Below are positions 37,739 to 47,935 of a stretch of DNA of 64,000 nucleotides, piece after piece (position 1 is the stretch's first letter; each line of letters opens with the position of its first letter). Origin of the DNA: Aequorivita viscosa (GTDB lineage: Bacteria > Bacteroidota > Bacteroidia > Flavobacteriales > Flavobacteriaceae); the NCBI RefSeq assembly GCF_900106795.1, contig NZ_FNNS01000014.1, positions 1 to 64,000 of the forward strand, written 5' to 3'. The notes under the pieces are model-generated. The model had not been told where the DNA came from. It did not search any database and was given only the letters and a program-made list of their open reading frames with translations. Position numbers and translations under genes: made by a program.

Positions 37739-37791
37739 TTTTTAGGATTGTTATAGCACCGCAACTAAGTAACCATTAATCCGTTTACAAT

Positions 37792-38460
37792 CTAGCGCTT
37801 CTTAAAGTCTGTGAATGAAATGCGACTATTTAAAAGTGTCCATCGGGGATTTTCGGGATAATGAGAATAAATAAAATTTTCAGGGCGTGTTAGAATCCAA
37901 AAATCGTCTGGAGCTTTACCATTTCCATGACTTATGGCACAAGTTATATCTAGCAATTGCCATTTTCCGTTTAGTTTTACAGCATTCCATGTGTGGTTGG
38001 GTTGTTTGTAATTCTTAGGCTGTCCCTCAATCGCTTTTGTAAATCCGTTAATCACCGCTACTGGAATATTTATGCTCTCACACAAATCCCGAAATAAAAA
38101 AGCATATCCTCCGCACAGTGCCATTCTCCGATCTAAAACATTTTCAACCACGTTTTCTTCAGAAATATAAATTTTTTTCTGAAGTTTCTTGCTAAAGCGC
38201 AATTCCGTGTCGTAACGAATGTTAGCGGCAATCCATCTATAAATGGCATATACCTTTTCAGAGTCTGAATGAGAGTTGACTGTAATTGACTTCGCCAAAT
38301 TCGCAATAGGATTTGCTTTACTCTTTTTCTTTTTTACAGTCTTAGCTTTCGGGGGAGTATATGTTCCGATTATATTACGAGATTGCCCCCTCATTTCAGC
38401 GTAGAAGAATACCGAAATAAGAAGGACAATTAAATATTTTTTTTCTTTGAGAATCACCAT
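37792..38460 (-). CDS. Exported transglutaminase-like protein
   Basis: The 222-residue product has an N-terminal signal or anchor (YLIVLLISVFFYAEMRGQ) and a transglutaminase/protease-like core: KVYAIYRWIAANIRYD, catalytic Cys in RRMALCGGYAFLFRDLCE, His in NHTWNAVKLNGKWQLLDIT, and Asp just after. These proteins act in the envelope, but substrates are mostly unknown. The gene stands alone, convergent with rpmA. Confidence 0.87.
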   Translation of the reverse strand: MVILKEKKYLIVLLISVFFYAEMRGQSRNIIGTYTPPKAKTVKKKKSKANPIANLAKSITVNSHSDSEKVYAIYRWIAANIRYDTELRFSKKLQKKIYISEENVVENVLDRRMALCGGYAFLFRDLCESINIPVAVINGFTKAIEGQPKNYKQPNHTWNAVKLNGKWQLLDITCAISHGNGKAPDDFWILTRPENFIYSHYPENPRWTLLNSRISFTDFKKR

Positions 38461-38565
38461 TGATTATACTATAATTGATTGTCCGCAACACATCATAATG
38501 CTGTGAATTGTGACATTATAACAACTTTTATATGTAGTCTCAAATAGTAAATACTTTTTTTATTC

Positions 38566-38654
38566 GGCGTTAATCACCGTAATCTGTGGGATATCTTTCG
38601 CATTCTCAGATTTTTGGTTCCCGCTGATCTCGCAGATACTCGCAGACTTTTTTA
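38566..38654. repeat. Dispersed intergenic repeat of the CTGCGAGAT/GCGGGAACC type
   Basis: The words TTCCCGCTGATCTCGCAGAT and CTCGCAGAC, with GTAATCTGTGGGAT in the other arm, form an imperfect inverted repeat related in wording to 88-163. The 357-bp gap 38461-38817 contains this repeat and the sdhB terminator, and no gene that I can support. Confidence 0.5.
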
Positions 38655-38756
38655 CTTGTATGGCAAAAAGCGGATATACAATACTATAACGTATTTTTAA
38701 TGAAATCAATTTCATCAATACCTGTTATTTCATATTATAATTGCAATTTTCCTGCC

Positions 38757-38789
38757 AACAAAAAACCCCTGCATCAAATGCAAGGGTTT
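38757..38789 (-). terminator. Rho-independent terminator of the sdhCAB operon
   Basis: On the minus strand AAACCCTTGCAT pairs with ATGCAGGGGTTT around TTG (one mismatch), followed by a T-run. Confidence 0.85.
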
Positions 38790-38817
38790 CAAAATTTTAG
38801 ACTAACAGTCTGAAATA

Positions 38818-39564
38818 TTAACCTTTCAAACTCGCGCTTAAGTATTCGCGGTTCATTCTGGCAATATTCTCTAATGAAATACCTTTTGGACATTCAATTT
38901 CGCAAGCTCCAGTGTTTGTACAGTTTCCAAAACCTTCTTTGTCCATTTGCGCAACCATATTCAAGACACGTTCAGTAGCTTCAACTTTACCTTGTGGTAA
39001 TAAGGCAAACTGACTTACTTTAGCGGCAGTAAATAACATTGCACTGGCGTTTTTACAAGCTGCTACACAAGCACCGCAACCAATACAAGTTGCTGCGTTA
39101 AATGAGTCGTCTGCGTCTTGTTTATTAACTGGAATAGCATTTGCATCAATAGTATTTCCTGAAGTGTTCACAGAAACATAACCGCCTGCCTGCTGAATTC
39201 TTTCAAACGAGGATCTATCTACCATTAAATCCTTAATTACAGGAAATGCATTTGCGCGAAATGGTTCAATTGTAATTGTGTCACCATCTTTGAACATTCG
39301 CATGTGTAGTTGGCAAGTGGTAACCAATCTATCTGGTCCGTGAGGTTCACCGTTGATTTGAAGTGAACAGGAACCACAAATTCCTTCGCGGCAATCGTGA
39401 TCAAAAACGACAGGTTCGTCTCCTTTATTGATTAATTCTTCGTTAAGAACGTCGAGCATCTCCAAGAAAGACATGTCACCTTCTATACCATCAATAGGAT
39501 ATGTTTTTAACTCTCCTTTTGCTTTGTTATTTTTCTGTCTCCAGATTTTGAGTGTAAGTTTCAT
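38818..39564 (-). CDS. sdhB: Succinate dehydrogenase/fumarate reductase iron-sulfur subunit
   Basis: The 248-residue subunit carries electrons from the flavin to the quinone site of complex II. Its three clusters are visible: [2Fe-2S] in [12 protein letters not shown] with the later CQLH, [4Fe-4S] in [11 protein letters not shown] and [3Fe-4S] in [15 protein letters not shown]. The start is ATG 39564 ([12 protein letters not shown]); the upstream extension has no family similarity. It is the last gene of sdhCAB, 89 bp after sdhA, and a terminator follows. Confidence 0.97.
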   Translation of the reverse strand: MKLTLKIWRQKNNKAKGELKTYPIDGIEGDMSFLEMLDVLNEELINKGDEPVVFDHDCREGICGSCSLQINGEPHGPDRLVTTCQLHMRMFKDGDTITIEPFRANAFPVIKDLMVDRSSFERIQQAGGYVSVNTSGNTIDANAIPVNKQDADDSFNAATCIGCGACVAACKNASAMLFTAAKVSQFALLPQGKVEATERVLNMVAQMDKEGFGNCTNTGACEIECPKGISLENIARMNREYLSASLKG

Positions 39565-39653
39565 CTTTATAATATATTTGATAAAGCGGAAGATGGAATG
39601 CCCCAAATATTCATCTTCGTTTTATTAGAAAATTGTTGTGGGCATTTCATAGT

Positions 39654-41657
39654 CTATTTATATGATCTCGATTTAACTTCAATATTCTCATACTTCAACT
39701 CTTCTTTGTGAAGTATTTCTGTTGCTGGATCTCCAGTGTATTCCCAAGCGGCGACGTACATAAAGTTTTCGTCGTCGCGTAAGGCTTCACCTTCTTCTGT
39801 TTGATACTCTTCACGGAAGTGGCCGCCACAGCTTTCGTTTCTGTGTAGTGCATCTTTTGCAAACAGTTCGCCCAATTCAAGGAAATCTGCAACACGCATT
39901 GCCTTTTCAAGCTCAGGGTTCATTTCATTCATGTCGCCAGGAACTTTTACGTCTCGCCAAAATTCTTCACGTAAAGCTCTAATTTCTGTCATTGCAGACG
40001 CTAAATCTTTTGCATTACGAGCCATTCCGCATTTGTCCCACATAATATGGCCCAATTTTTTATGGAAATGATCTACAGAATGGGTTCCTTTGTTGTTCAA
40101 TAACTTCTCTAACTGCTCGCGAACCTTGTTTTCGGCTTCTACAAACTCTTTAGAGTCTGTTGGTATTTTTCCAGTCTTAATGTCTTTAGATAAGTAGTCA
40201 CCAATGGTGTATGGTAACACAAAATATCCATCTGCCAATCCTTGCATTAAAGCCGAAGCACCTAGTCGGTTTGCACCGTGATCGCTAAAGTTGGCTTCAC
40301 CTGTAACATAACAACCCGGGATTGTTGACTGTAAGTTGTAATCTACCCAAATACCACCCATTGTATAGTGTACAGCTGGGTAAATCATCATGGGGCTTTC
40401 GTATGGATTTTCATCTACGATTTTCTCGTACATCTGGAAAAGGTTTCCGTATTTGTTCTCGATAACCTCTTTTCCAAGTTTTGTGATTTCTTCTTTAGAT
40501 GGATTGTAATTTCCGTGCATTGCCGCTTGCTCTTTTCCATAACGTTCAATGGCGCTGGCAAAGTCTAGGAATACAGCTTGACCTGTTTTATTTACACCAA
40601 ACCCAGCGTCGCAGCGTTCTTTAGCGGCTCTGGAAGCAACGTCACGAGGTACTAAGTTACCAAATGAAGGGTATCTTCTTTCTAGGTAATAATCGCGTTC
40701 TTCTTCAGAAAGATCTTTTGCTTTTTTCTTTCCTTCACGAATAGCTATTGCGTCTTCTTTTTTCTTCGGAACCCAAATTCTTCCATCATTTCGTAACGAT
40801 TCAGACATTAAAGTTAGCTTACTTTGGTGTTCTCCCGAGACTGGAATACAAGTAGGGTGAATTTGTGTATAACAAGGGTTTGCGAAGTAAGCACCTCTTT
40901 TATGGACTTTCCAGGCAGCAGTTGCGTTGCTTCCCATTGCATTTGTAGAAAGGAAAAACACATTGCCATATCCACCCGATGCAATAACCACAGCGTGTGC
41001 GGAATGCCTTTCAATTTCACCTGAAACTAAATCGCGAGCAATGATACCTCTTGCTTTTCCATCAACGATTACTAAATCTAGCATTTCGTGACGGTTGTAA
41101 GGAATAATTTTTCCTCTATTTATCTGGCGGTTCATTGCTGAATATGCGCCAAGTAATAGTTGTTGTCCTGTTTGGCCTTTCGCATAAAAAGTACGTGAAA
41201 CTAATACACCACCGAAAGAACGGTTGTCTAACATACCTCCGTACTCACGAGCAAAAGGAACACCTTGTGCTACGCATTGGTCTATAATGTTTGCCGATAC
41301 TTCGGCAAGGCGATACACGTTTGCTTCACGAGAGCGATAATCGCCACCTTTTACAGTATCGTAAAATAAACGGTAATTTGAGTCACCATCGCCTTGATAG
41401 TTTTTTGCTGCGTTAATACCTCCTTGCGCTGCGATTGAGTGTGCGCGACGAGGAGAATCTTGGTAGCAAAATGTTTTTACGTTATAGCCTAATTCCGCAA
41501 GAGTTGCCGCGGCACTACCACCTGCAAGACCTGTTCCAACTACAATTACGTCGATGTTACGTTTGTTGGCTGGGTTAACAAGGTTTACATCGTTTTTATG
41601 TTTTGTCCACTTATCTGCTAAGGGTCCTTTTGGGATTTTTGAATCTAATATTGACAT
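39654..41657 (-). CDS. sdhA: Succinate dehydrogenase/fumarate reductase flavoprotein subunit
   Basis: This 667-residue flavoprotein oxidises succinate to fumarate. It shows the FAD-binding [17 protein letters not shown] near residue 40, covalent-FAD His in [15 protein letters not shown], active-site HPTCIPVSG and [16 protein letters not shown]. The added segments and length are typical of the type B enzyme paired with a single di-heme cytochrome b subunit. It is the middle gene of the operon, 20 bp after sdhC. Confidence 0.98.
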   Translation of the reverse strand: MSILDSKIPKGPLADKWTKHKNDVNLVNPANKRNIDVIVVGTGLAGGSAAATLAELGYNVKTFCYQDSPRRAHSIAAQGGINAAKNYQGDGDSNYRLFYDTVKGGDYRSREANVYRLAEVSANIIDQCVAQGVPFAREYGGMLDNRSFGGVLVSRTFYAKGQTGQQLLLGAYSAMNRQINRGKIIPYNRHEMLDLVIVDGKARGIIARDLVSGEIERHSAHAVVIASGGYGNVFFLSTNAMGSNATAAWKVHKRGAYFANPCYTQIHPTCIPVSGEHQSKLTLMSESLRNDGRIWVPKKKEDAIAIREGKKKAKDLSEEERDYYLERRYPSFGNLVPRDVASRAAKERCDAGFGVNKTGQAVFLDFASAIERYGKEQAAMHGNYNPSKEEITKLGKEVIENKYGNLFQMYEKIVDENPYESPMMIYPAVHYTMGGIWVDYNLQSTIPGCYVTGEANFSDHGANRLGASALMQGLADGYFVLPYTIGDYLSKDIKTGKIPTDSKEFVEAENKVREQLEKLLNNKGTHSVDHFHKKLGHIMWDKCGMARNAKDLASAMTEIRALREEFWRDVKVPGDMNEMNPELEKAMRVADFLELGELFAKDALHRNESCGGHFREEYQTEEGEALRDDENFMYVAAWEYTGDPATEILHKEELKYENIEVKSRSYK

Positions 41658-41677
41658 AGCGTTAAATTTCGTGGTGA

Positions 41678-42334
41678 TTATTGATTAAGGTGTAAATAAA
41701 TCGCAATAAAAACGAATCCTAAAGGAATGAATATTGCGTAAAACTTCGTGAAACCTTGTAATGCTTTAGAATACTTATTGTTCCAACCCATACTTTGGAA
41801 AGACGAAGAAAAGCCGTGCCAAAGGTGAAGCGCTAACAATACAAATGAAAGGCTATACAAAGCTGTTCGTATTGGACTTTCAAATTTTTGAAGCAACTCG
41901 GTGTAATAACGTGTTTCGTCGATTGGATGGCTCTCAATGTATTTGTGTACTATTTCTGGAAACCAAAAGTCATAGAAGTGAAGTCCTAAAAATGCTAAAA
42001 TCACAGCACCACTAATGATCATATTTCGCGAAGCCCAAGTTGAGTTTTCATTGCCTTTAAAAGACTGATATTTTATGCTCCGGGCACCACGGTTTCTTAT
42101 TTCAAGAACAAAGCCCATTATAAAATGGAAAATAACTCCAAAAATTAAAAGCGGTTGAGCAAGAAATTGAACAAAGAAGTTGTGCCCCATAAAATGAGAC
42201 AAGCTATTAAAAGTTTCAGGATCAATAACCGAAGTTAAATTAATGATGAAATGTTGCGCCAAGAAAATGACGAGAAACAAGCCCGAAAGAGCCATCGCTA
42301 CTTTTCGTGCAATTGAAGAGGTTAGTATTGCCAT
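41678..42334 (-). CDS. sdhC: Succinate dehydrogenase cytochrome b558 subunit
   Basis: The 218-residue membrane subunit has five hydrophobic helices with the expected heme His residues ([32 protein letters not shown]), so it is the type B single-anchor form that passes electrons to menaquinone. The start is ATG 42334 ([18 protein letters not shown]); the extra upstream residues derive from the leader. A good promoter lies at 42393-42362. Confidence 0.96.
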   Translation of the reverse strand: MAILTSSIARKVAMALSGLFLVIFLAQHFIINLTSVIDPETFNSLSHFMGHNFFVQFLAQPLLIFGVIFHFIMGFVLEIRNRGARSIKYQSFKGNENSTWASRNMIISGAVILAFLGLHFYDFWFPEIVHKYIESHPIDETRYYTELLQKFESPIRTALYSLSFVLLALHLWHGFSSSFQSMGWNNKYSKALQGFTKFYAIFIPLGFVFIAIYLHLNQ

Positions 42335-42361
42335 TATTATTTTATTTCGAGAATAGTTGTA

Positions 42362-42393
42362 CAAAAATACACTTCAAACCGCATGTTGCCAAA
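42362..42393 (-). promoter_or_regulatory. Promoter of sdhCAB (TTTG-N20-TATTTTTG)
   Basis: On the minus strand TTTG (42393-42390) is followed after 20 bp by TATTTTTG (42369-42362), about 27 bp before the sdhC ATG. Confidence 0.65.
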
Positions 42394-42552
42394 CATTCTT
42401 ATCTGTTTGAATCTATTTAGAATTAGTTTAAATACCGTAACCTTAGTAAGCTCCAAAACAACCGCTTTAAGCCCTATAAAGTCATTTGTTTTTTGATTAA
42501 TTTTATCGAATTGATTTTCTTGTCTGATAATTCATTTTAAATTCAACAAAAA

Positions 42553-43164
42553 ATGCTACCAAGCCAAAAGAACCACTGGGAAACTGTTTATGAAACGAAA
42601 GCACCTAGCGAAGTTAGCTGGACACAAAATCTACCAAAAACATCATTGGATTTTATCACTTCCTTCAATTTACCAAATAATGCAAGCATTATTGACGTTG
42701 GTGGTGGCGATAGTAAGTTGGTCGATTTTTTACTTGATGCTGGATTCACAAACATTTCTGTATTGGATATTTCTTCTAAGGCACTCGAGAGAGCCAAATT
42801 GCGTTTAGGAGAAAAGGCCGAATTGGTTGACTGGATAGTTAGCGATATCTCAGATTTTAAACCTCAAAAAAAATTTGATCTCTGGCACGACCGAGCTGCT
42901 TTTCACTTTCTTACTTCACCTAAACAGAAAGAGAAGTATCTAGAAATAATTCGAAACAATGTGAATGGGTATTTGGTTTTGGGAACTTTTTCGGAAAATG
43001 GGCCAAAAAAATGTAGCGGGCTTGATATTCAACAATATTCTGAAGATTCCTTGTCGCAATTTTTAAAAAATGACTTCGAAAAAATAAAATGCTTTACCGA
43101 AGATCATACAACACCCTTTGATACTACACAGAATTTTCTGTTTTGCAGCTTTAAAAGACGATAA
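42553..43164 (+). CDS. Class I SAM-dependent methyltransferase
   Basis: The 203-residue product has a SAM-binding fold: motif I IIDVGGGDSKLVDFLLD, acidic loop ISVLDISSKALERAK, then WIVSDISDFKPQKKFDLWHDRAAFHFL. The N-terminal HWETVYETKAPSEVSWTQ is typical of a bacterial group close to thiopurine or Tehb-like methyltransferases. The substrate is unknown. It is a single gene between divergent sdhC and the convergent outer-membrane protein gene. Confidence 0.85.
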   Translation: MLPSQKNHWETVYETKAPSEVSWTQNLPKTSLDFITSFNLPNNASIIDVGGGDSKLVDFLLDAGFTNISVLDISSKALERAKLRLGEKAELVDWIVSDISDFKPQKKFDLWHDRAAFHFLTSPKQKEKYLEIIRNNVNGYLVLGTFSENGPKKCSGLDIQQYSEDSLSQFLKNDFEKIKCFTEDHTTPFDTTQNFLFCSFKRR

Positions 43165-43189
43165 CAAGAAATTTTACATCTTTAGCAAG

Positions 43190-46100
43190 TTAAAAATATG
43201 CCCGCAACTGTACACTACCTGTGTGTACAGTTTTGGTAGTTTCACTTTTTCTTCCATTATACGATAGATTGGCGTCTAGGTATTTCGTAATTCGTTTTTG
43301 TAAAAGCGCCCGCCACGTAAAGTTAGTGCCTGGCTGCAATCCTTCGAGCATTTGGTAGGCAACGGGAGAATACGCACTACCCGAAAATTTGTTGTTGATA
43401 TAATTAAACTCTCCATTGATTGATACCTTTTCCGCATTGGAATACGCAAATGAAAACCCAAGAGTTTGTTGCTTCAACTTTTCTTGATCTCCAAGTTGAT
43501 TGTCGTTATTCTTAAAATTGAAAAACACATCAAAACGGGTTTGTCGGTTGAGTAAATATGAAATTTTTGGATTTAACTCATACGATTCTAAAAAGTAGTT
43601 CCGGCTCTCAAAGTTTTCAGATAGGCTTTCATTAAATCCTTTAGCTCCTTTGAAGTTGAACAACCATGCTTCCCAGAATTTATGGCTGAAATTTAACTGG
43701 TGGCTCTCCAAATTATTCTTTTGTAGACCAATAGTTAGTAAATTGTCGGCGGAAGTAGCTATATAAGTATAACTGGTTGTAAAGTATTGTTTTCCCCGAT
43801 TAAAGAATAGCGCATTTCTGAAATTCAGCGTCAAGCCAAGTTGATCATCGCCTCCATCCTTAAACGGATTTATATTGAAACCGTCGTTTTTCCGCTTCAC
43901 TTTTCGATCCAAAATGTAGGAAGTCTGATTGTAAAAATGTGAAAGCAGTTTTCGGAACCCTTCCTTATTCGACCACGCTTGCGGATTTAAGGTCAGGATT
44001 TGACTAAACTTATTCTGACGGATTTTCAAAAACACCTGATTTGGTAATAACACGCGAATGTACTCCGCCTGATCTTGAAATTGTGCCACTTCAAACTCTT
44101 CTAGCTCCTGAATTCCGTTGTTATTATAGTCTATCCACATATAAATTCCCTGCCCTGGATCGGTTTTTACATAGGTGTATTCCTGTTGCGCAATTACCCC
44201 GTTGTTTGATTCTAAAGTCGTATTCCAACGGACTCCCCCATCAAAAAACATTTGATTGTATAAAATTCGGGAATTGAGCGATTTTTCAGTTTCTCTAGAC
44301 ACTAACTCATCCTGAATTGTGGAGTCTATACTTATTGTTCTTCTTGAAAACGGTTCGTATTTTACAGTCCGATAGTTGGCAAAAGCCGATAACTGCGTGT
44401 TTTCAGAATTAATTAATCGCGACTTCAAGAAAAAGGTATTGGATGAATTCACCTTTTGTAATTTTTTATTCCGAACACTATCGTTCACCCGAAATTGATA
44501 TCCTAATTCTACAAATACATTCGTACTGTCCCCAATTCCTGAAAACACTTCATACGAACTAAATTTCTGGCTCGCGATGGAAATACTGTCTCGGGCTACA
44601 TCCATAATGCGGTTGTCTTCTAGTGCAATCTTTCCTCCAAGCCAAGATTTTTCGAAGGAATAAGAAGATGTATTGTTAAGACGATAAAATTTTGAAGAAA
44701 TGGAATCTGCTTTACTATTCAGCAAACTTCCATAGGTGATGAATTTGAGTTTTTTAAGTTTTAGTTCTGAAGCTATTAAATGTCGTGAGCCATTAAAGTT
44801 TTCAGAAAAATTTAAATTCTGAAACTCATAGCGTCCGCCACCAATTTTGGGATGCGAAACCTCAACTCCAGAAACTATAAAACTTTGGTTTCCCAATGGA
44901 TTAGTCAAGTTCCAATCTCGGTTGAACTCAACGTTATAGAGCCTTTCAATAGTTCTAAAATCCTTTTGAACATAATCCAAAGCTCCTAATGCTTCTATTT
45001 TTAAGGTGTCGGTGGTTGTTAAAACTCGCTGTTTAATAGCCAATCGGCCAGCAAAGCCATCGTTATCATTATTATCTAAATCGCTAAAAAGATTACGATC
45101 GTTATTACTTCCTGCAATTTCAAAATCTATTTTTGTTTTTTCAGAAGGATGGTAACTTCCATTCAAACCACCAACTTGAATTTTTTCTGGCGCATTCAAC
45201 CTGATAACTGGTTCGTAATTTCCTTGCTTAACTCCATTTATTGGCGGTACGTATTCATAAATTCGGTTAATCGCACTTTGGTTACTGATGACATAATTAC
45301 CGCTATTGTTGCCTAATAAAGTGAAGCGTACGTTAAAAAGTTCATCATCAGGATTGTTTGAATAAGCAAAAACTTCTTGCCCGTTGATAATAATCTTTTT
45401 ATAGAGAATTTTATTTTCAGAATACACATCGGGAACAGCCGAAGGAGCCATCATGGCATCCTTATCGTCTCCTGCTGCTTTTAGAATGGCTACTTGTTCT
45501 TCTGTTAAACTTTGTTGCAAAGGTTGGTTTTTGGCATCACTTTCAGAATATACATAGACGCCCAAATCTAATTTCCCGCTTGAATAATTTCCTCCGCCGT
45601 AACCAATAAAACGTGTGTAACTGCGATCTGTAAATTGGTATTCCACAGAAATACGCATATTGGCTGTTATGGGATATGTTGGGTTGAACCTAATCTCGCC
45701 CGCATTGTAATCAATTTCATAGTCTTCGTTTTCACCACGTTTCAGTAAAAGTCCGTTGACGTAAACCCGCTCACTTCCCGATACAACCAGGATGTAAAGT
45801 TCGCCATTCGGGCCAACGAGTTTGTAAGGGCCTTGGTTTCCTTCTTGCCCCACAAATTCACTCTTTGCAAAAACGCCTTTAACCAAAGCTCCAGAGGCAA
45901 AAGCAGAAATTTTTGAACCATCTGCATTATTAAACGTTCCGCTCAACGAAATACCCTGTACTTTTTTAGTGAACCGTCCAAAATAACTTCCTTTATTTTC
46001 CAGATCGATATCGCCTGCCCGGATATTCCAAGTGTCGCCAAAAAGTTCAATAAAAATCTGATCAAATTCATTTAAACTCTGCGAATATCCACTTTCCTGT

Positions 46101-46654
46101 GCGGGAATGTTCGCGTCTTGAATTGAGGCACGAATAGAAACTTTATCGCTCAATTTTCCAGTAATTTGAAGATCCAGTTCACTGTTGACCACCGCATTTT
46201 GGTTATTCCCAATAGTGATGCCTCGCGAGATGCTTCCAGAAGTGTTTAAGCCGTCAAACGGAGTGAAGGTATTGACGTTTGTAGATTCTTGAAGCGAATA
46301 CAACTTGTCCATTCTCCCGGTGTTTTCAACAATGATTTTTGAATCGAGCGTAAAATAATCGCGGGTTAAAAAAGAAGGGTATTGCAAATATTCAATTGTA
46401 ATTGAGTCCTGTTGTTGCTGTAACTCTTCTGAGAAAATGACAACTCCTTTTTTAAAATCGATACGATAACTAAAAGGGTTGGGGGCGTTTCCATTTTTGT
46501 CGAGTATTATGAACCGTTGTGGGTTAATTCCAGAACTGTCTAACACTACAGTATCGCGTACGGCTACTTTTTTCACTCGATAATTTGAAGTCACATCCTG
46601 CGCAAACCCAATAGCGGTGAAAAAAAAGAAGAAAACAAGCAGTCGGTACTTCAT
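43190..46654 (-). CDS. Very large predicted outer-membrane beta-barrel protein
   Basis: The 1154-residue product starts with a signal peptide (FFFFFTAIGFAQ). The sequence then alternates short strands with Tyr/Asn/Ser-rich turns throughout, as in barrels (YSSGKLDLGVYVYSESD, SYTYIATSADNLLTIGLQ), and ends in KTVHTGSVQLRAYF with a C-terminal Phe. The first 330 residues look like one or two plug or Ig-like domains (ISRGITIGNNQNAVVNSELD). I know no functional name for it. It is not SusC/TonB-receptor-like, as no TonB box or plug motif is visible. It starts 202 bp from the divergent xth gene. The start is ATG 46654; the residue before it is TTG. Confidence 0.75.
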   Translation of the reverse strand: MKYRLLVFFFFFTAIGFAQDVTSNYRVKKVAVRDTVVLDSSGINPQRFIILDKNGNAPNPFSYRIDFKKGVVIFSEELQQQQDSITIEYLQYPSFLTRDYFTLDSKIIVENTGRMDKLYSLQESTNVNTFTPFDGLNTSGSISRGITIGNNQNAVVNSELDLQITGKLSDKVSIRASIQDANIPAQESGYSQSLNEFDQIFIELFGDTWNIRAGDIDLENKGSYFGRFTKKVQGISLSGTFNNADGSKISAFASGALVKGVFAKSEFVGQEGNQGPYKLVGPNGELYILVVSGSERVYVNGLLLKRGENEDYEIDYNAGEIRFNPTYPITANMRISVEYQFTDRSYTRFIGYGGGNYSSGKLDLGVYVYSESDAKNQPLQQSLTEEQVAILKAAGDDKDAMMAPSAVPDVYSENKILYKKIIINGQEVFAYSNNPDDELFNVRFTLLGNNSGNYVISNQSAINRIYEYVPPINGVKQGNYEPVIRLNAPEKIQVGGLNGSYHPSEKTKIDFEIAGSNNDRNLFSDLDNNDNDGFAGRLAIKQRVLTTTDTLKIEALGALDYVQKDFRTIERLYNVEFNRDWNLTNPLGNQSFIVSGVEVSHPKIGGGRYEFQNLNFSENFNGSRHLIASELKLKKLKFITYGSLLNSKADSISSKFYRLNNTSSYSFEKSWLGGKIALEDNRIMDVARDSISIASQKFSSYEVFSGIGDSTNVFVELGYQFRVNDSVRNKKLQKVNSSNTFFLKSRLINSENTQLSAFANYRTVKYEPFSRRTISIDSTIQDELVSRETEKSLNSRILYNQMFFDGGVRWNTTLESNNGVIAQQEYTYVKTDPGQGIYMWIDYNNNGIQELEEFEVAQFQDQAEYIRVLLPNQVFLKIRQNKFSQILTLNPQAWSNKEGFRKLLSHFYNQTSYILDRKVKRKNDGFNINPFKDGGDDQLGLTLNFRNALFFNRGKQYFTTSYTYIATSADNLLTIGLQKNNLESHQLNFSHKFWEAWLFNFKGAKGFNESLSENFESRNYFLESYELNPKISYLLNRQTRFDVFFNFKNNDNQLGDQEKLKQQTLGFSFAYSNAEKVSINGEFNYINNKFSGSAYSPVAYQMLEGLQPGTNFTWRALLQKRITKYLDANLSYNGRKSETTKTVHTGSVQLRAYF

Positions 46655-46856
46655 CAACTATACAACTTAACACTTCCTATTTTATTTTGTGAAAAACTTT
46701 TGTGTATTGATTAGTGTGAATAAACACTCTTTTTCCCACCAAAATAGAATTCTTTCAAATGTAAATAAACCAATAAAGAATTAAGGTACAAGTTGTATAT
46801 AGCGGTTTAGATTTTTAACTTGTCGTCTTTTATTAAATCAATTAAAAAAAGTCGAT

Positions 46857-47636
46857 TTGCAACAGAACGATATAAAAATAATCTCATATAATGTAAATGG
46901 AATTCGAGCAGCAATGCGAAAGGGATTTATAGAATGGCTCAAAGCTGCTAACCCAGATATAATTTGTCTTCAGGAAATAAAAGCCAATTTTGAACAGGTT
47001 GATATTGAGGAAATTGAAAAAGCAGGATATCCATATCATTATTGGTATAGTGCACAGAAAAAAGGCTACAGTGGCGTTGCAATTCTTTCAAAAATTGAAC
47101 CTGATCATGTGGAATACGGTACTGGCATCGATTATATGGATTTTGAAGGAAGAAACATTCGAGCAGATTTCGAAAATTTTTCAGTAATGAGTCTGTATAT
47201 GCCAAGTGGTACGAATATAAATCGGCTTGAGTTCAAGTTTTCCTATATGGACGATTTTCAGGAATATATTGACACGTTGAAAGTAAAAATTCCAAATCTC
47301 GTGATTTGTGGTGATTATAACATTTGTCACCAAGCTATTGACATTCACGACCCTATTAGAAATGCTAATGTTTCAGGATTTTTACCTGTAGAAAGAGAAT
47401 GGTTGGATGGGTTTATGAAAAGCGGCTTTATCGACAGTTTTAGGCATTTCAACAAAGAACCGCATCAATATACGTGGTGGAGCTATCGTGCCAATTCAAG
47501 AAACAACAACAAAGGATGGAGAATAGATTACAATCTGGTTTCGGAACCTTTAAAAGATAATTTAAATCGTGCTGTTATTTTGCCAGAGGCTAAACACAGT
47601 GACCATTGTCCGCTGTTGGTGGAATTAGCATTTTGA
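46857..47636 (+). CDS. xth: Exodeoxyribonuclease III
   Basis: The 259-residue protein is an ExoIII-type AP endonuclease of base excision repair: IISYNVNGIRAA, CLQEIKA (catalytic Glu), YSGVAILSK, CGDYNICH, WWSYRANSRNNNKGWRIDYNLVS and KHSDHCPL (Asp/His) are all present. The only available start is TTG at 46857; the conserved IISYNVNG begins six codons later with no ATG before it. Confidence 0.93.
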   Translation: MQQNDIKIISYNVNGIRAAMRKGFIEWLKAANPDIICLQEIKANFEQVDIEEIEKAGYPYHYWYSAQKKGYSGVAILSKIEPDHVEYGTGIDYMDFEGRNIRADFENFSVMSLYMPSGTNINRLEFKFSYMDDFQEYIDTLKVKIPNLVICGDYNICHQAIDIHDPIRNANVSGFLPVEREWLDGFMKSGFIDSFRHFNKEPHQYTWWSYRANSRNNNKGWRIDYNLVSEPLKDNLNRAVILPEAKHSDHCPLLVELAF

Positions 47637-47935
47637 TTTTAAATGAAAAAACCCCAAGGGTTTTAAAAACCTCTTATGTTTGATTTCTGAATACGTATCC
47701 AAAAATACAATTATTTTAGGCTTTTAAATTTACTGAATAAGAACAGGGAAGGGTTGGCTTTAAAACCTAGACAACATAATCTTGTATGTCCACCCAAAGA
47801 TAACAACCTTTTCCTGTATTTTTCCAAGAGTCACAACAGTATTGAGAAACCACGGCTATATGCTTGGATTTCGTATCAGCTAAGAGGAAAGACGGTGGGA
47901 AAAATCCTTATTCTTTATAACCTAACACAAGAATA

